The notes: a model not told the origin generated them from the sequence alone. A stretch of DNA of 64,000 bases from Profftia sp020342455 (GCF_020342455.1 NZ_CP080506.1:372001-436000); one strand, 5' to 3'; numbered from the stretch's first letter, positions 11,019-24,287 are shown. Numbers and translations: made by a program.

Positions 11019-14000
11019 TTTATTAACTAAATATTACTTTAATATGTTAAATATGACAGTACAGATTAACTCATCAATCATTCAGCTACATATATTATTC
11101 TACAATCAAGTTATTAATATAAATTAAGTTATAACCATAACTGAATTTATAGAGAAATGCGTACTTACCTTATATTTTTAAGGACTTATAATTAACATGT
11201 CGGACAGCTACAGATAGTTACTTATTACGTTTTTATATACATTTGATAATAAGATTATAATAAATAACAACAGTTTTAAACTATTGCACTCAAAAAAAAT
11301 AGAAGTCTCTATTTAATATTAGATTTAAATAAACTATAAATTAATAGTATTAATTTATCTTAATTTTAATAAATAATATTATAATCACTGATTATACTTA
11401 AAAAAATTCTATCTCTTAATAAGAAATAAAAATAAATATATATAAACTTTGTTATTAATAATTTAAATTAACATTTTTAGTATAAAATACTAGAACTATT
11501 GTTTTTTATTACTAAACAATATATAATATTGGTTAAGAATATTTTTACATAATAATTACCTATTAATAGATATATGCACGTAGATAACTAAATATAGTAA
11601 GTTAATTTTTTCTTAAGGAATCTAATATATAGTTAGAACTATATAGGTCATTTTTAATAAAATTATATTAATCATATAATTTTATTAATTAGTAAATTTA
11701 TATAAGTATTATATCTTAAAAGAAATGACCAATATTTTATTAATAAAATTATAAAAATACTTTATAGACTATAATAGTCTAATCTTATATTAATATTAAT
11801 GCATTATATTATTGAATAAATAAGTGTTATATTTTATAAATATAAAATGATAAATTAGTAAGGTTTAATAAAATTTAATCTAACTACTATATAAAATTTT
11901 ATTAAAAATATTTTATATTATGCTAATTTTTTAAGAAAAATTTTTTTATCATGATCTAACTAAAAGTTAGTAATATTCACTCTAAAGTAATTATTTTTAA
12001 ATAAAAATAATAATAATTTATTTTAACTTAATATTAATTATAATAGGTGTTAATATTTATTATTAAATATAAATATTATTTTAGAGATAATAGTAAAAAT
12101 ATATTAAAATATATATTTAGTATATCAAGTGGTTATAGTATATAATAAGTATTTCTTATTAAATATTTTTTTTAATTTTGTAGTTTGTATATTTTAAAAT
12201 AATTAAAAGTGCAAGGATATATTGTATTTAAATATTTATTAGTTATAAGTAATTTATTTTATTTTTGTTTTAGTTAATGAATTATATTAACTAATATATA
12301 TATAATATAGATTTTTATCTTAGTTATTAAACATTTATTGTACTAAAGATAATATATAAAAATTGTAATCCTATCTTGTTTTAAAGATACTTATTTAACT
12401 GAGTATTTTGTATTTTTAATAGTTATTTGTTATCTGCTTTTTTTGTTTATTATTCAGAATTATAGTAAAGAATGCTTTTATTATTTTTACTCTACTATAT
12501 GTATGTTTCTAATTATTAGGAAGATTATTTATCTTAATAAGATATCTGTATCTTCTAAAATTCTTATATTATAGAAATAATATCTTTTTAAGGGTAAAGG
12601 AATGTTAGAAATCCATATATAAATAAGACTTTATCTTCAACTATTTATATATCAGATTAAGTTCTTTTCATTTCTTTCACTATATTAATATTTTAGATGA
12701 TATTCATTTTTAAATTTAGATAATTTAGGGAGTTTTCTTGTTAAAAATTATTAATTTATTATGTATTGAGTAATGTATACAAATTATATAAACCCAAGAA
12801 AATAATTTACAACTAGTCTAGTTTTATTTTATAATTATTAGGACTTATAAAATATAGTTTCAATTTTTTTATGTTGATTCTGTGAGTAAAAATTTTTATC
12901 GACTCTTTATATGTAATCTTACCAAAGAGATATTGTTTTAATTAAAATATAATTTATTAGTATAGCTAAAATTATTTTTGCTAAATTTCAGGTATCGTAA
13001 AAAATATTTACTAAATAAAGAAATTAGAGAATATACCTATATTACTTTATAAGTTTTATTATAAATATATACTACCTATGATTTATAGTATAAAATACTA
13101 TTTAAAATAATTATTGATTGGTAGTATTTTAATAAAAAATTCATTCTGATTATTAGTATAATTCGAGTGTAATATCTTTATAAATAAGCTAATTTTAATA
13201 TTAGTAAAATAAATATTATTTATTTTAAATAGTGCTTTACTTAAAATTTTATTTATACACTTTTTTTTGATTTTTGATAAAAAGTATTATTATAATAGTC
13301 ATACTAATATTTATTATATATACAAGTACTTTTATATTACATGAGTAATTCACATATAAATATTTTATTAAAAAATATTTTTTTAGTAATTTAATCCTTT
13401 TAAATAAAGTATAAATTAAAGCTAATTGTAGTATATGTATTATTTTAATAATATTAACTCTATATTTATAGATATATACTATAATACTTATTATGTTTTA
13501 ATATTATATATTTTAGCATACCCAAAATAACTAAAGTTTAGGTATAATTAATCATTAACTTTTTATTATTGCTTGGTATGTTAGTATTTAATGTTATATT
13601 ACTAACTATTGTAGTTTATTAAATTCATATTTAAACTAAATAGTTTATTATTTTACTATATTTTATTGAATTTGAGAATATAAAAGTAAAAATTATTTAT
13701 TATTACTAGTAATAATATCCTAAGTTAGGAAGAATATATTCACTATTCTTATCTACATAAAATATTTTAAGTTATATTGATATTAATAATGATATTTAAT
13801 GATCTTTCAATCACAAGATACTTATTCAAAATGTTATAAAATTGTATGATTTTAGCAAACATATTTTTGCTAAAGAAAAAATTATTACTATAAAAATCCC
13901 ATTAAAAATTAAATAAAAATACTTTACTAATTAGCAAGTTATATTGAACTGTTATTCAAATATATTTTAGAATGATTGACCTAATTTTTTATAATTATAA

Positions 14001-14182
14001 AAACTAATTATAAATCAATACATAATTTTGATATAATAAATTTATTTAATATTATTATATTCTTTTACAAGAGAACTTCTTATGTTTTTAGTATTTTAAT
14101 GACAGTGTTAGTTAACCTGTTCTCAAATTCTTTCTAGTTGTGGTTTTATCTGCAATATGTAGTTAGATAAAGTAGCAAATTA
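11019..14182. other. gene-free AT-rich tract
   Basis: About 3.2 kb with no supported gene or RNA. One perfect 15-bp inverted repeat is listed separately (11654-11688). The last 90 bases before potA are slightly less AT-rich and may carry its leader. In E. coli pepT is divergent here; no trace of it can be read. Confidence 0.6.
11654..11688. repeat. perfect 15-bp inverted repeat
   Basis: Arms 11654-11668 and 11674-11688 are exact reverse complements separated by TAATC. No gene is within 700 bases. Role unknown: it could be a terminator left from a lost gene or a product of template switching. Confidence 0.8.
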
Positions 14183-15313
14183 ATGACCAATATCTCCTTA
14201 TTAAATATTTATAAAAAATCTCAACCTGTAGTAAGTTTGATAGATGTCAGAAAATCTTTTAATGGTAAAAATATCCTTAATAATTTTCATCTAACTATTA
14301 ATCATGGTGAATTTTTAACTATTATCGGTCCTTCTGGTTGTGGGAAAACCACTGTTTTACGTCTTATTGCTGGTTTAGAAGAAATAGATGATGGTAGAAT
14401 TATTTTAGATGGTAAGGATGTAACTAATCATCCAGCAGAAAATCGTCATGTTAATACTGTTTTTCAAAGTTATGCACTATTTCCACATATGAGTGTGATC
14501 GAAAATGTAGCATTCGGTTTACATATGCAGAAAAGACCTAAAACTGAAATTTTACCCCGTGCTTTAGAAGCACTATCTATGGTGCAGTTAGAAGAGTTTT
14601 CACAATGTCGTCCTCACCAACTATCTGGTGGTCAGCAACAGCGTGTTGCTATTGCGCGTGCAGTAGTTAATAAACCTAAAGTTCTACTGTTAGATGAATC
14701 GTTATCAGCATTAGATTATAAACTTCGTAAGCAGATGCAAAATGAGCTGAAAGCATTACAACGTAAGCTAGGGTTTACTTTTATATTTGTAACGCACGAT
14801 CAGAAGGAAGCTCTAACAATATCAGACCGTATAGTAGTAATGCGAAAAGGAAACATTGAACAGGATGGTACTCCTCGTGAAATATATGAAGAACCTAAAA
14901 ATATATTTGTTGCTAGTTTTATTGGTGAAATTAATATTTTTAATGCTGAGGTTTTATATCGTATCGATGATTATCGTGTTCGGGCAAATGTTGAGGGTTA
15001 TGAGTGTAATATTTATATGAGTACAACAAGAAAGGTCGTGATAGGAGATAAGTTAAATGTATTATTACGCCCAGAAGATATACGCGTAAAGGAAATATAT
15101 TACGGTCAAAAAGTTAATGGAATTATAGGATATATACGAGAGCGTAACTACAAAGGTATGACACTTGAATATACCGTTGAATTAGAAAATGGCAAGATAG
15201 TTCTAGTAAGTGAATTCTTTAACGAAGATGATCCTGATTTAAATTATTTATTGAATCAAAAAATGGCTATAACTTGGGTTGAACGCTGGGAAGTAGTACT
15301 TGCTGATGAATAA
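14183..15313 (+). CDS. potA: spermidine/putrescine ABC transporter ATPase PotA
   Basis: 376 residues, equal in extent to E. coli PotA (378). Walker A GPSGCGKT is at residues 49-56, the ABC signature LSGGQ at 147-151, and Walker B KVLLLDE at 166-172, followed by the H-loop (FVTHDQKEA). The C-terminal regulatory TOBE-type domain is present (LLRPEDIRV, IGYIRERNYKGMTLEYTVELENGK, VSEFFNEDDPD). PotA hydrolyses ATP to drive polyamine import through PotB and PotC. First gene of potA-potB-potC; its 3' end overlaps potB by eight bases. All ATPase motifs are intact, so it is probably under selection even though potD is not found next to it. Confidence 0.96.
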   Translation: MTNISLLNIYKKSQPVVSLIDVRKSFNGKNILNNFHLTINHGEFLTIIGPSGCGKTTVLRLIAGLEEIDDGRIILDGKDVTNHPAENRHVNTVFQSYALFPHMSVIENVAFGLHMQKRPKTEILPRALEALSMVQLEEFSQCRPHQLSGGQQQRVAIARAVVNKPKVLLLDESLSALDYKLRKQMQNELKALQRKLGFTFIFVTHDQKEALTISDRIVVMRKGNIEQDGTPREIYEEPKNIFVASFIGEINIFNAEVLYRIDDYRVRANVEGYECNIYMSTTRKVVIGDKLNVLLRPEDIRVKEIYYGQKVNGIIGYIRERNYKGMTLEYTVELENGKIVLVSEFFNEDDPDLNYLLNQKMAITWVERWEVVLADE

Positions 15314-16163
15314 AATGCATAAGTATTTTAAGAAAATAGTCATCTTAATTGTATTTTTTTGGTTAGTATTATTTGTCTTGATACCCAATTTAATAATTAT
15401 TGTAACTAGTTTTATGACTAAAGATGACACTACTTTAGTGAAGATGGTATTAACTTTTGATAGTTATATACGTTTATTTGATCCATTATATACTAAAGTA
15501 TTACTACATACTTTAAGTATTGCTATCTTTACTACAATCTGTTGTTTATTGTGTGGATATCCTTTTGCTTTTATTTTAGTGCATATGCCCGACAAATTAC
15601 GTTTTATTTCACTATTTTTATTAATAGCGCCTTTATGGACTAGCTCATTAGTACGTATTTACGGATTAAAGATATTTTTAAGTACTAAAGGATATCTAAA
15701 TGAATTTCTCTTATGGATGGGAATTATCGATACACCCTTAAGAATTATATACACACCAGAAGCAGTTATTCTAGGATTGATTTATATTTTACAACCATTT
15801 ATGGTTATTCCTCTTTATTCTAGTATTCAAAAACTAGATAATTCGGTTATAGAAGCAGCTCGTGATTTAGGAGCTAACAAAATACAGATATTTATACGCA
15901 TTATAATACCATTAACACTACCGGGTATTATTGCAGGTTCCATGTTGGTTATGTTATCTTCTTTAGGAATGTTCTATGTTTCTGATCTTCTTGGTGGAGC
16001 ACATAATTTACTGATTGGTAATGTAATAAAAAATCAATTTTTAAATATTGGTAATTGGCCTTTTGGTGCAGCAACTAGTATCGTGTTAAATATATTAATG
16101 GGAATGTTAATGTATATTTATTACCGTGTCGGTAATTTAATGAGTAATAAGGTGGGACTTTAG
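15306..16163 (+). CDS. potB: spermidine/putrescine ABC transporter permease PotB
   Basis: Inner-membrane permease of about 285 residues with six predicted hydrophobic segments, matching E. coli PotB throughout (IRIYGLKIFLSTKGYLNEFL-type segment, here VRIYGLKIF). The cytoplasmic EAA loop that docks the ATPase is clear: EAARDLGANKIQIFIRIIIP. I prefer ATG 15306 over the in-frame TTG at 15300, because it gives the family N-terminus (MNKMHKYFKK then the first membrane helix) and an ATGAATAA overlap with the potA stop, which suggests translational coupling. The stop overlaps the potC start codon (TAGTG). Confidence 0.95.
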   Translation: MNKMHKYFKKIVILIVFFWLVLFVLIPNLIIIVTSFMTKDDTTLVKMVLTFDSYIRLFDPLYTKVLLHTLSIAIFTTICCLLCGYPFAFILVHMPDKLRFISLFLLIAPLWTSSLVRIYGLKIFLSTKGYLNEFLLWMGIIDTPLRIIYTPEAVILGLIYILQPFMVIPLYSSIQKLDNSVIEAARDLGANKIQIFIRIIIPLTLPGIIAGSMLVMLSSLGMFYVSDLLGGAHNLLIGNVIKNQFLNIGNWPFGAATSIVLNILMGMLMYIYYRVGNLMSNKVGL

Positions 16164-16960
16164 TGATTGGAGTTTTACTGCGTAGTACATTTATGTTGAT
16201 AATATACGCCTATTTATATATTCCTATTATTATTTTGATCGCTAATTCTTTTAATAGTTCTCGTTTTGGTATTAACTGGAAAGGTTTTACTCTTGATTGG
16301 TATGGAAAGTTAATAAATAATGAAATCCTACTTCAGGCAGCTAGTAATTCTGTTACAATGGCAGTTTTTTCTTCAACTTTTGCTGCATTAATTGGCTCTT
16401 TAATGGCAGTAGCTTTATTCCGTTATCATTTTCGGGGGAAGTTATTTATCAGTGGTATGTTATTTGTATTAATGGTATCACCGGATATAGTTATGGCTAT
16501 TTCTTTTCTAGTACTTTTTATCCTACTAGAAGTTTCTTTGGGTTTCTGGTCTCTTCTATTTTCGCATATTACTTTTTGCTTACCATTTGTAGTAGTAACT
16601 GTATATTCACGTCTAAAATGTTTCGATGTGCGCATGTTAGAAGCGGCTAAAGATTTAGGTGCTAGCGAAATTATTATTCTACAAAAAATAATTTTTCCAC
16701 TTACTATGCCTGCAGTGATAGCAGGTTGGTTATTAAGTTTTGCTCTTTCTATTGATGATGTGGTGATTTCTTCTTTTGTGAGTAGTCCTAGTTATGAAAT
16801 TTTACCATTGAAAATATATTCAATGGTAAAATTAGGTGTCTCTCCCGTTGTTAATGCATTAGCAACTATATTACTAACTATATCATTAATTTTAGTTTTA
16901 GTAAGTCAGATAATACTAAGTGATAGAACAGAGAGACAGCGTAGAATTTTTGCAAAATAG
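16163..16960 (+). CDS. potC: spermidine/putrescine ABC transporter permease PotC
   Basis: 265 residues (E. coli 264) with six hydrophobic segments. The match to PotC is strong from the first residues (YAYLYIPIIILIANSFNSSR) through the EAA loop (LEAAKDLGASEIIILQKIIFP) to PSYEILPLKIYSMVKLGVSP. It pairs with PotB to form the polyamine channel. The GTG start shares its G with the potB stop codon. In E. coli potD, encoding the periplasmic binding protein, follows directly; here only about 120 bases separate potC from tadA and no potD or fragment is visible. Confidence 0.95.
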   Translation: MIGVLLRSTFMLIIYAYLYIPIIILIANSFNSSRFGINWKGFTLDWYGKLINNEILLQAASNSVTMAVFSSTFAALIGSLMAVALFRYHFRGKLFISGMLFVLMVSPDIVMAISFLVLFILLEVSLGFWSLLFSHITFCLPFVVVTVYSRLKCFDVRMLEAAKDLGASEIIILQKIIFPLTMPAVIAGWLLSFALSIDDVVISSFVSSPSYEILPLKIYSMVKLGVSPVVNALATILLTISLILVLVSQIILSDRTERQRRIFAK

Positions 16961-17082
16961 AATTTAATTCCTATTAATTTAACAAACAAATGTAACAAAT
17001 TTACTTATATATTGTAATTTAATTACACTAATTTTAAAGTAAATATAATAACTCTCTTTGAGCAAATAAGGTAATTCATAAT

Positions 17083-17553
17083 ATGAGTAAATTAAATGAT
17101 GCTTACTGGATGCAGCAGGCTTTATTAATGGCTTATAATGCCTTGTATCAGGGTGAAGTTCCTATAGGAGCTGTTTTGATTCTAGATTTGAAGGTAATAG
17201 GGTGGGGATGGAATTGTCCTATTACTAATCATGATCCATCTGCACATGCCGAGATTATAGCTTTAAGACAGGGTGGTAAAATATTACATAATTATCGCTT
17301 AATTAATACTACGTTATATGTCACGTTAGAACCATGTATAATGTGTGCTGGGGCAATAGTTCATAGTCGTATTAAGCGTTTAGTATATGGTGCAAGTAAT
17401 ATAAAAATGGGAGCAACTAAGAATTTTTTTGATATTTTTAATAATTTAGGAATAACACATCAGATTGAGATTACTGCAGGAACAATGGTGAATGAGTGTA
17501 CTAATGTATTAGATAATTTCTTTAAAAAATGCCGCCAAAAAAAATCCTTATAA
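17083..17553 (+). CDS. tadA: tRNA-specific adenosine deaminase TadA
   Basis: 156 residues (E. coli 167). The zinc-dependent deaminase core is intact: HAE at residues 55-57 (zinc ligand and proton-shuttling glutamate) and PCIMC at 84-88 (two zinc cysteines). TadA converts A34 of tRNA-Arg(ACG) to inosine so it can read CGU, CGC and CGA, which is essential in E. coli. CGT is still a common arginine codon in this window, consistent with need. The C-terminal helix is slightly shorter than in E. coli. Start ATG 17083 gives the family N-terminus. Same direction as potC, about 120 bases downstream; followed by a good terminator. Confidence 0.95.
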   Translation: MSKLNDAYWMQQALLMAYNALYQGEVPIGAVLILDLKVIGWGWNCPITNHDPSAHAEIIALRQGGKILHNYRLINTTLYVTLEPCIMCAGAIVHSRIKRLVYGASNIKMGATKNFFDIFNNLGITHQIEITAGTMVNECTNVLDNFFKKCRQKKSL

Positions 17554-17610
17554 ATTCTTTCTTTAAGTAATTTTAATATATTATGATATTTAAATATATT
17601 TAATATCTTT

Positions 17611-17638
17611 TACTCTATATCAATAGAGTATTTTATCT
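17611..17638 (+). terminator. tadA terminator
   Basis: Perfect 8-bp stem (TACTCTAT at 17611-17618 with ATAGAGTA at 17623-17630) around an ATCA loop, followed by TTTTATCTTC. It lies about 58 bases after the tadA stop. Stem plus T-rich tail fit an intrinsic terminator on the plus strand. Confidence 0.65.
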
Positions 17639-18592
17639 TCTTATTTAAAAGATAGTCTTTAAATTATTATATAATTTACTAAATAATCTAGAAGTAAGAA
17701 TCTTTTTACTTATTATATTAATATAATTTTTTGCATGTCTATTTAATGTAATAGTATCCTTAACTGGTTTTAAAAAAATTTTATATTAACCTCAAAATTT
17801 TACTATAAAAAATACTTAGTTTAATAATATACTTAGAATACAATATTACTTATTAAATAATTTTTTATTACAGTTAGTTTTTATTAAATATTGTATTACA
17901 TTATAATCATGTAAGAAATATTATAAATATTTTGGTAGTTAAACTAACTATATCTATATTTTTAAATTAAATATCAAAATATAATAATGCTTTAATCAAC
18001 ATCACTAAAATTAGTTCAGTACTATAAAGTTATAATATATAATAAAAATATTTACTAAATTATATATTTTTTATAAAATAAAGATATTAATTTAAATAAT
18101 AAATATAGAATTCTATTCTTAATATTACATGAATACATATTAATAATACGAATATAGTTTTATATTGCTTATGAGTAAATTACTTAGAGAATATTATTCT
18201 GATTTATGTAGTTTACGTACAGTGCTTAGTTTATTAAGTAATCATTCTGTATAGTTATCTTTTAGATGTAATGTGTTATAAATATCTATATTTTATTATT
18301 AAGAATAGAAATAGAAACAATAAAAGTATTTTATATTGTAGTATTATATATTTATAAAGATTTTATTATTCTTTTATGTTTAATTAAGTATCAGGTAAGA
18401 TAATCTTGATCTTGTTATTAATTTAAATTTTTTTTTACTAAAATACTAATTAATTTTAGAGTAAAATCGTTTTTACTTGATTAGTAATATCCATTTAAAA
18501 TAAGTATAATCAAATTATAGTATAAAAGTACTGCTCTCTAAAAAACTAAATGTTATATATATTAATAAATACTAGTGAGTTGAATCCATATA
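17639..18592. other. gene-free tract before yqgE
   Basis: About 950 bases. In E. coli gshB precedes yqgE; nothing here reads as gshB. A 27-codon frame at 18171-18254 is not recognisable and is rejected as a gene. Confidence 0.55.
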
Positions 18593-19156
18593 ATGAATTT
18601 AGCACATCATTTTCTTATAGCAATGCCTTCTATGCATGATCATCTCTTTAAGCGCACGGTTATATATATATGCAAGCACAATAGCGAAGGAGCAATGGGT
18701 TTAGTAATTAATAAACCCATAGAACAACTTACTTTGGCAATATTTTTACAAAAGTTAAATATTATTCCAGGATTAATGGATCTTAAGATTAACCTGGATA
18801 AACCAGTTATGTATGGTGGTCCGTTAGCTGAAGATAGAGGTTTTGTATTACATACACCACAATTATATTTCAACTCTAGTATAGAGATATCCTCTGAGTG
18901 TATGCTAACTACATCTCGTGATATATTAGAAACATTAGGCACAAAAAATCAACCAAAAGATATATTTATTTCTTTAGGTTATTGTAGTTGGGATTATGGT
19001 CAATTAGAACAAGAGTTATTAGATAATTGTTGGCTAACAGTTGAAGCATATACTAATTTATTTTTTTATTCACCTATTGCAGAGCGTTGGATAAATGCAT
19101 CTAAAAAAATAGGTATAGATATTCGTCAGATAGTTACTTCAATTGGACATGCCTAA
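18593..19156 (+). CDS. yqgE: UPF0301 family protein YqgE
   Basis: 187 residues, exactly the E. coli YqgE length. Family blocks are HHFLIAMPSM at the N-terminus, NSEGAMGLVINKP, the central VMYGGPLAEDRGFVLHTP, and LGYCSWDYGQLEQELLDNCWL. The biochemical function of this DUF179 family is not established. It is widely conserved in proteobacteria beside ruvX and here again overlaps ruvX by one base (TAATG), suggesting one transcript and coupled translation. Likely cytoplasmic; no signal peptide. Gene looks intact. Confidence 0.93.
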   Translation: MNLAHHFLIAMPSMHDHLFKRTVIYICKHNSEGAMGLVINKPIEQLTLAIFLQKLNIIPGLMDLKINLDKPVMYGGPLAEDRGFVLHTPQLYFNSSIEISSECMLTTSRDILETLGTKNQPKDIFISLGYCSWDYGQLEQELLDNCWLTVEAYTNLFFYSPIAERWINASKKIGIDIRQIVTSIGHA

Positions 19157-19593
19157 TGAGAAATAGAAGAGATATTATTGCTTTTGATTTTGGTACTAAG
19201 AATATTGGTGTTGCAGTAGGGCAAGAAGTGATAGGTATAGCTCATCCTCTTGATTTTTTTAAAACTGAAAAGGGATTACCAGATTGGTCTAAAATAGGAA
19301 AAATTTTAAAAGAATGGCATATAAATTTAGTTATAGTAGGACTACCATTAAATATAGATGGTACCGAACAGTTTATTACTACTCAAGCACGTAAATTTGC
19401 TAGTTGTATTCATGGTCGTTTTGGAGTACAGGTAGTTTTACATGATGAACGATTTAGTACTGTAGAGGCTTATACACATCTTTTTGCTAGTGAGGGCTAT
19501 CGTACCCTAAAAAAAGGTAAAGTAGATTCTATTTCAGCAGCTATTATTTTAGAAAGTTGGTTTAATCATCAGCTAAATAATCATTCTAAATAA
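19156..19593 (+). CDS. ruvX: Holliday junction resolvase-like / pre-16S rRNA nuclease RuvX
   Basis: 145 residues (E. coli YqgF 138). RNase H-like fold: the first catalytic aspartate is in AFDFGTKNIGVAVGQ, then VGLPLNIDGTEQ, LHDERFSTVEA and KVDSISAAIILESW. Established role in E. coli: required for maturation of the 16S rRNA 5' end; a Holliday-junction activity has also been proposed. Starts within the yqgE stop codon. The final codons form the left arm of a 15-bp inverted repeat separating it from the convergent znuC. Confidence 0.94.
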   Translation: MRNRRDIIAFDFGTKNIGVAVGQEVIGIAHPLDFFKTEKGLPDWSKIGKILKEWHINLVIVGLPLNIDGTEQFITTQARKFASCIHGRFGVQVVLHDERFSTVEAYTHLFASEGYRTLKKGKVDSISAAIILESWFNHQLNNHSK

Positions 19594-19619
19594 AAAGGTG
19601 CTAATTTATTTAGAATGAT
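19580..19619. terminator. 15-bp inverted repeat between convergent ruvX and znuC, probable bidirectional terminator
   Basis: Arms 19580-19594 and 19605-19619 are perfect reverse complements with a 10-base loop. The left arm overlaps the end and stop codon of ruvX. Its position between converging genes suggests bidirectional termination, but T-runs after the stem are weak. Confidence 0.55.
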
Positions 19620-19681
19620 ATAATTAATTTTCAGTATTAGTATTTTCATTCGTATTAAGTTATAAGAGCCAAATTAATAGA

Positions 19682-20392
19682 TTATAAGGGTAATTGCTGA
19701 TGATGATGACGATAAATAGCTAGTTTATCAGCCCCATAGCGACCAAACATAGCAATAAATTCAGGATGTATTGAAATCACTTCAGGTGTTCCTGAACAAC
19801 AAATATGCTGATTAAGACATAATACCTCATCTGTTTGAGCCATAACTAAATGTAAATCATGAGAAATTATTAAAACAGAACAACGTACCTCTTTTCTAAA
19901 TTGATTAATTAAATCATATAGCGCAAGCTGACCATTAAGATCCACTCCTGTAGTTGGTTCATCTAATACCAATAAAGCAGGTTTATTAATCAAGGCGCGT
20001 GTTAATAAAACACGCTGATTTTCTCCTCCTGATAGTTTTTGCATAGGTATATTTAAAAGATGTGCTGCATCAACTCGTTTTAAAGCAGGTAAAACATCTT
20101 GTTTACGTACATCAGGACGCAGTCGAATAAAACGGTTAACTGTTAATGGTAGCATGTTATTTAAGTATATTTTTTGTGGTACATAACCAATAGTTAAATT
20201 ACCTGTGGTAATTATTGATCCTGATGTAGGTTTAATTAAACCTAATACTACGCGTACTAAAGTTGATTTTCCAGCACCATTAGGCCCTATTATAGTTATA
20301 ATACGCCCATATTTTAGCTTTAGTGATATATCAGAGAGTATATTACTGTTATTAAAATTTACCGTAATATTTTTAAGAGATATTAAGTTCAT
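19682..20392 (-). CDS. znuC: zinc ABC transporter ATPase ZnuC
   Basis: 236 residues (E. coli 251; the missing part is the variable C-terminal tail). Walker A GPNGAGKST, signature LSGGE and Walker B LLVLDEP are intact. ZnuC-specific blocks include IGYVPQK, LPLTVNRFIRLRP, EVLCLNQHICCSGTPE and the terminal IYRHHHQQ. ZnuC energises zinc uptake through ZnuB with periplasmic ZnuA. In E. coli znuB follows znuC and znuA is divergent upstream; neither is here. The gene lies 130 bases downstream of tRNA-Asp on the same strand, with no obvious terminator between and no clear Shine-Dalgarno, so it may be fed by rRNA-operon readthrough. Confidence 0.93.
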   Translation of the reverse strand: MNLISLKNITVNFNNSNILSDISLKLKYGRIITIIGPNGAGKSTLVRVVLGLIKPTSGSIITTGNLTIGYVPQKIYLNNMLPLTVNRFIRLRPDVRKQDVLPALKRVDAAHLLNIPMQKLSGGENQRVLLTRALINKPALLVLDEPTTGVDLNGQLALYDLINQFRKEVRCSVLIISHDLHLVMAQTDEVLCLNQHICCSGTPEVISIHPEFIAMFGRYGADKLAIYRHHHQQLPL

Positions 20393-20520
20393 ATGATTTT
20401 GATTAGATATTATGTTATGAATTATAATTTATAATAATTTATGTAACAAAATCATTGTATTTAATAGTTGAAGTATTTTTCATAAAACAAGAAGTAATAT
20501 CACCAATAAAACTTGATAAG

Positions 20521-20597
20521 TGGCGGAACGGACGGGACTCGAACCCGCGACCCCCTGCGTGACAGGCAGGTATTCTAACCAACTGAACTACCGCTCC
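20521..20597 (-). tRNA. tRNA-Asp (anticodon GTC)
   Basis: 77 bases including an encoded 3' CCA, essentially identical to E. coli tRNA-Asp. The anticodon GTC is complementary to 20561-20563. The acceptor stem, D arm with GGTTAGAA, anticodon arm with CTGTCAC loop, and T arm with GGTTCGAGTCC are all readable on the minus strand. It lies directly after 5S rRNA, the same arrangement as the distal tRNA of E. coli rrnC and rrnH, and reads GAC and GAT codons. Confidence 0.97.
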
Positions 20598-20617
20598 ACA
20601 CCTACTTACTAATTTAA

Positions 20618-20735
20618 GGCTTGGCAGTTTCCTACTCTCGCATGGGGAAACCCCACACTACCATTGGCGCTACGATGTTTCACTTCTGAGTTCGGCATGG
20701 TTCAGGTGGGACCACCGCGCTATTGCCGCCAAGCT
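20618..20735 (-). rRNA. rrf: 5S ribosomal RNA
   Basis: About 118 bases matching E. coli 5S almost throughout, including CCCACCTGAACCATGCCGAA and the AACTCAGAAGTGAAA loop segment read on the minus strand. Ends are set by pairing of the terminal stem (GCTTGGCGGC with GCCAAGCC) and may be off by one or two bases. Separated from 23S by about 95 AT-rich bases and followed by tRNA-Asp. Confidence 0.96.
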
Positions 20736-20831
20736 AATTATTATTAATTTACTACATTTTATTATTTTATTAAATTTATTAAACAAGCTAATTTTATTCA
20801 ATTTTTTAATTAAAACATCTTTGGTGTTGTG

Positions 20832-23736
<2,905 letters not shown>

Positions 23737-23754
23737 CCACAACCCGAAGATGTC
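23737..23754 (-). other. 23S precursor processing stem (5' arm; 3' arm at 20815-20831)
   Basis: The bases flanking the 23S 5' end (minus strand ACATCTTCGGGTTGTG) pair with the bases after its 3' end (CACAACACCAAAGATGT, plus-strand 20815-20831). This reproduces the long RNase III processing stem of enterobacterial pre-23S rRNA. Its survival in otherwise randomised spacer DNA indicates continued use. Confidence 0.8.
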
Positions 23755-23880
23755 TCTTATATATTATTCTGCTTATAAAACAGTTAAAGACAGTTTTTAA
23801 AATTGTAAAATTGAGAAACTAGCTTGAAAGACTTTTACCTAATTCAAGTCGCTTAAGTTGATTTAAAATTTTAGCTTATT

Positions 23881-23900
23881 CCAAATTTTTAAAAGAGCAA
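23881..23900 (-). promoter_or_regulatory. spacer-type boxA antitermination site upstream of 23S
   Basis: Minus strand reads TTGCTCTTTTAAAAATTTGG, matching the boxA in the 16S-23S spacer of E. coli rrn operons. The bases after it (GAATAAGC then AAAATTTT) also follow the enterobacterial spacer pattern. It would bind the NusB-NusE (S10) antitermination complex. It lies about 145 bases before the 23S gene. Confidence 0.7.
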
Positions 23901-24287
23901 TTATCTTAGAATCACATTTTAAGATATTTTTAGTAAAATTTTATATACTAGGGTAGTACTTTTATTTTAAAAAAGTTTGTATGGATGATAATTATTGAAG
24001 TAAATTATTTTTACTTATTTTGCAAATACCAGATAAATAATTTTTATAAATATTTTGTTGTATTTTATCAGACTACCTTTAATTTTTATTTTAAATATTA
24101 AAGGAATTTTAAGTTATGTATATTTATTTATGTAATCAGTTATGTTTATAAAATAAACAATACTAGTTTTTGTAAATATTTAAGCTAGTATTTAAATTAA
24201 AAATTTTGATTATTATGTTTCTATTTAAAAAATAGCATTATGTTTATTTATCTAAAAATATAAATAGGTTAAGATAATAATCTTAAG

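Noticed and set aside
15248..15430. Minus-strand frame across the potA-potB junction, and similar antisense frames inside minD, potC, yqgE, znuC, fabH, aspS, ppk, dksA and topA
   Set aside because: Each is antisense to a well-supported gene, with no homology or start signal of its own.
18171..18254. 27-codon frame starting ATGAGTAAATTACTTAGAG
   Set aside because: No recognisable homology, no clear ribosome-binding site, and open frames of this length arise by chance even in AT-rich DNA.
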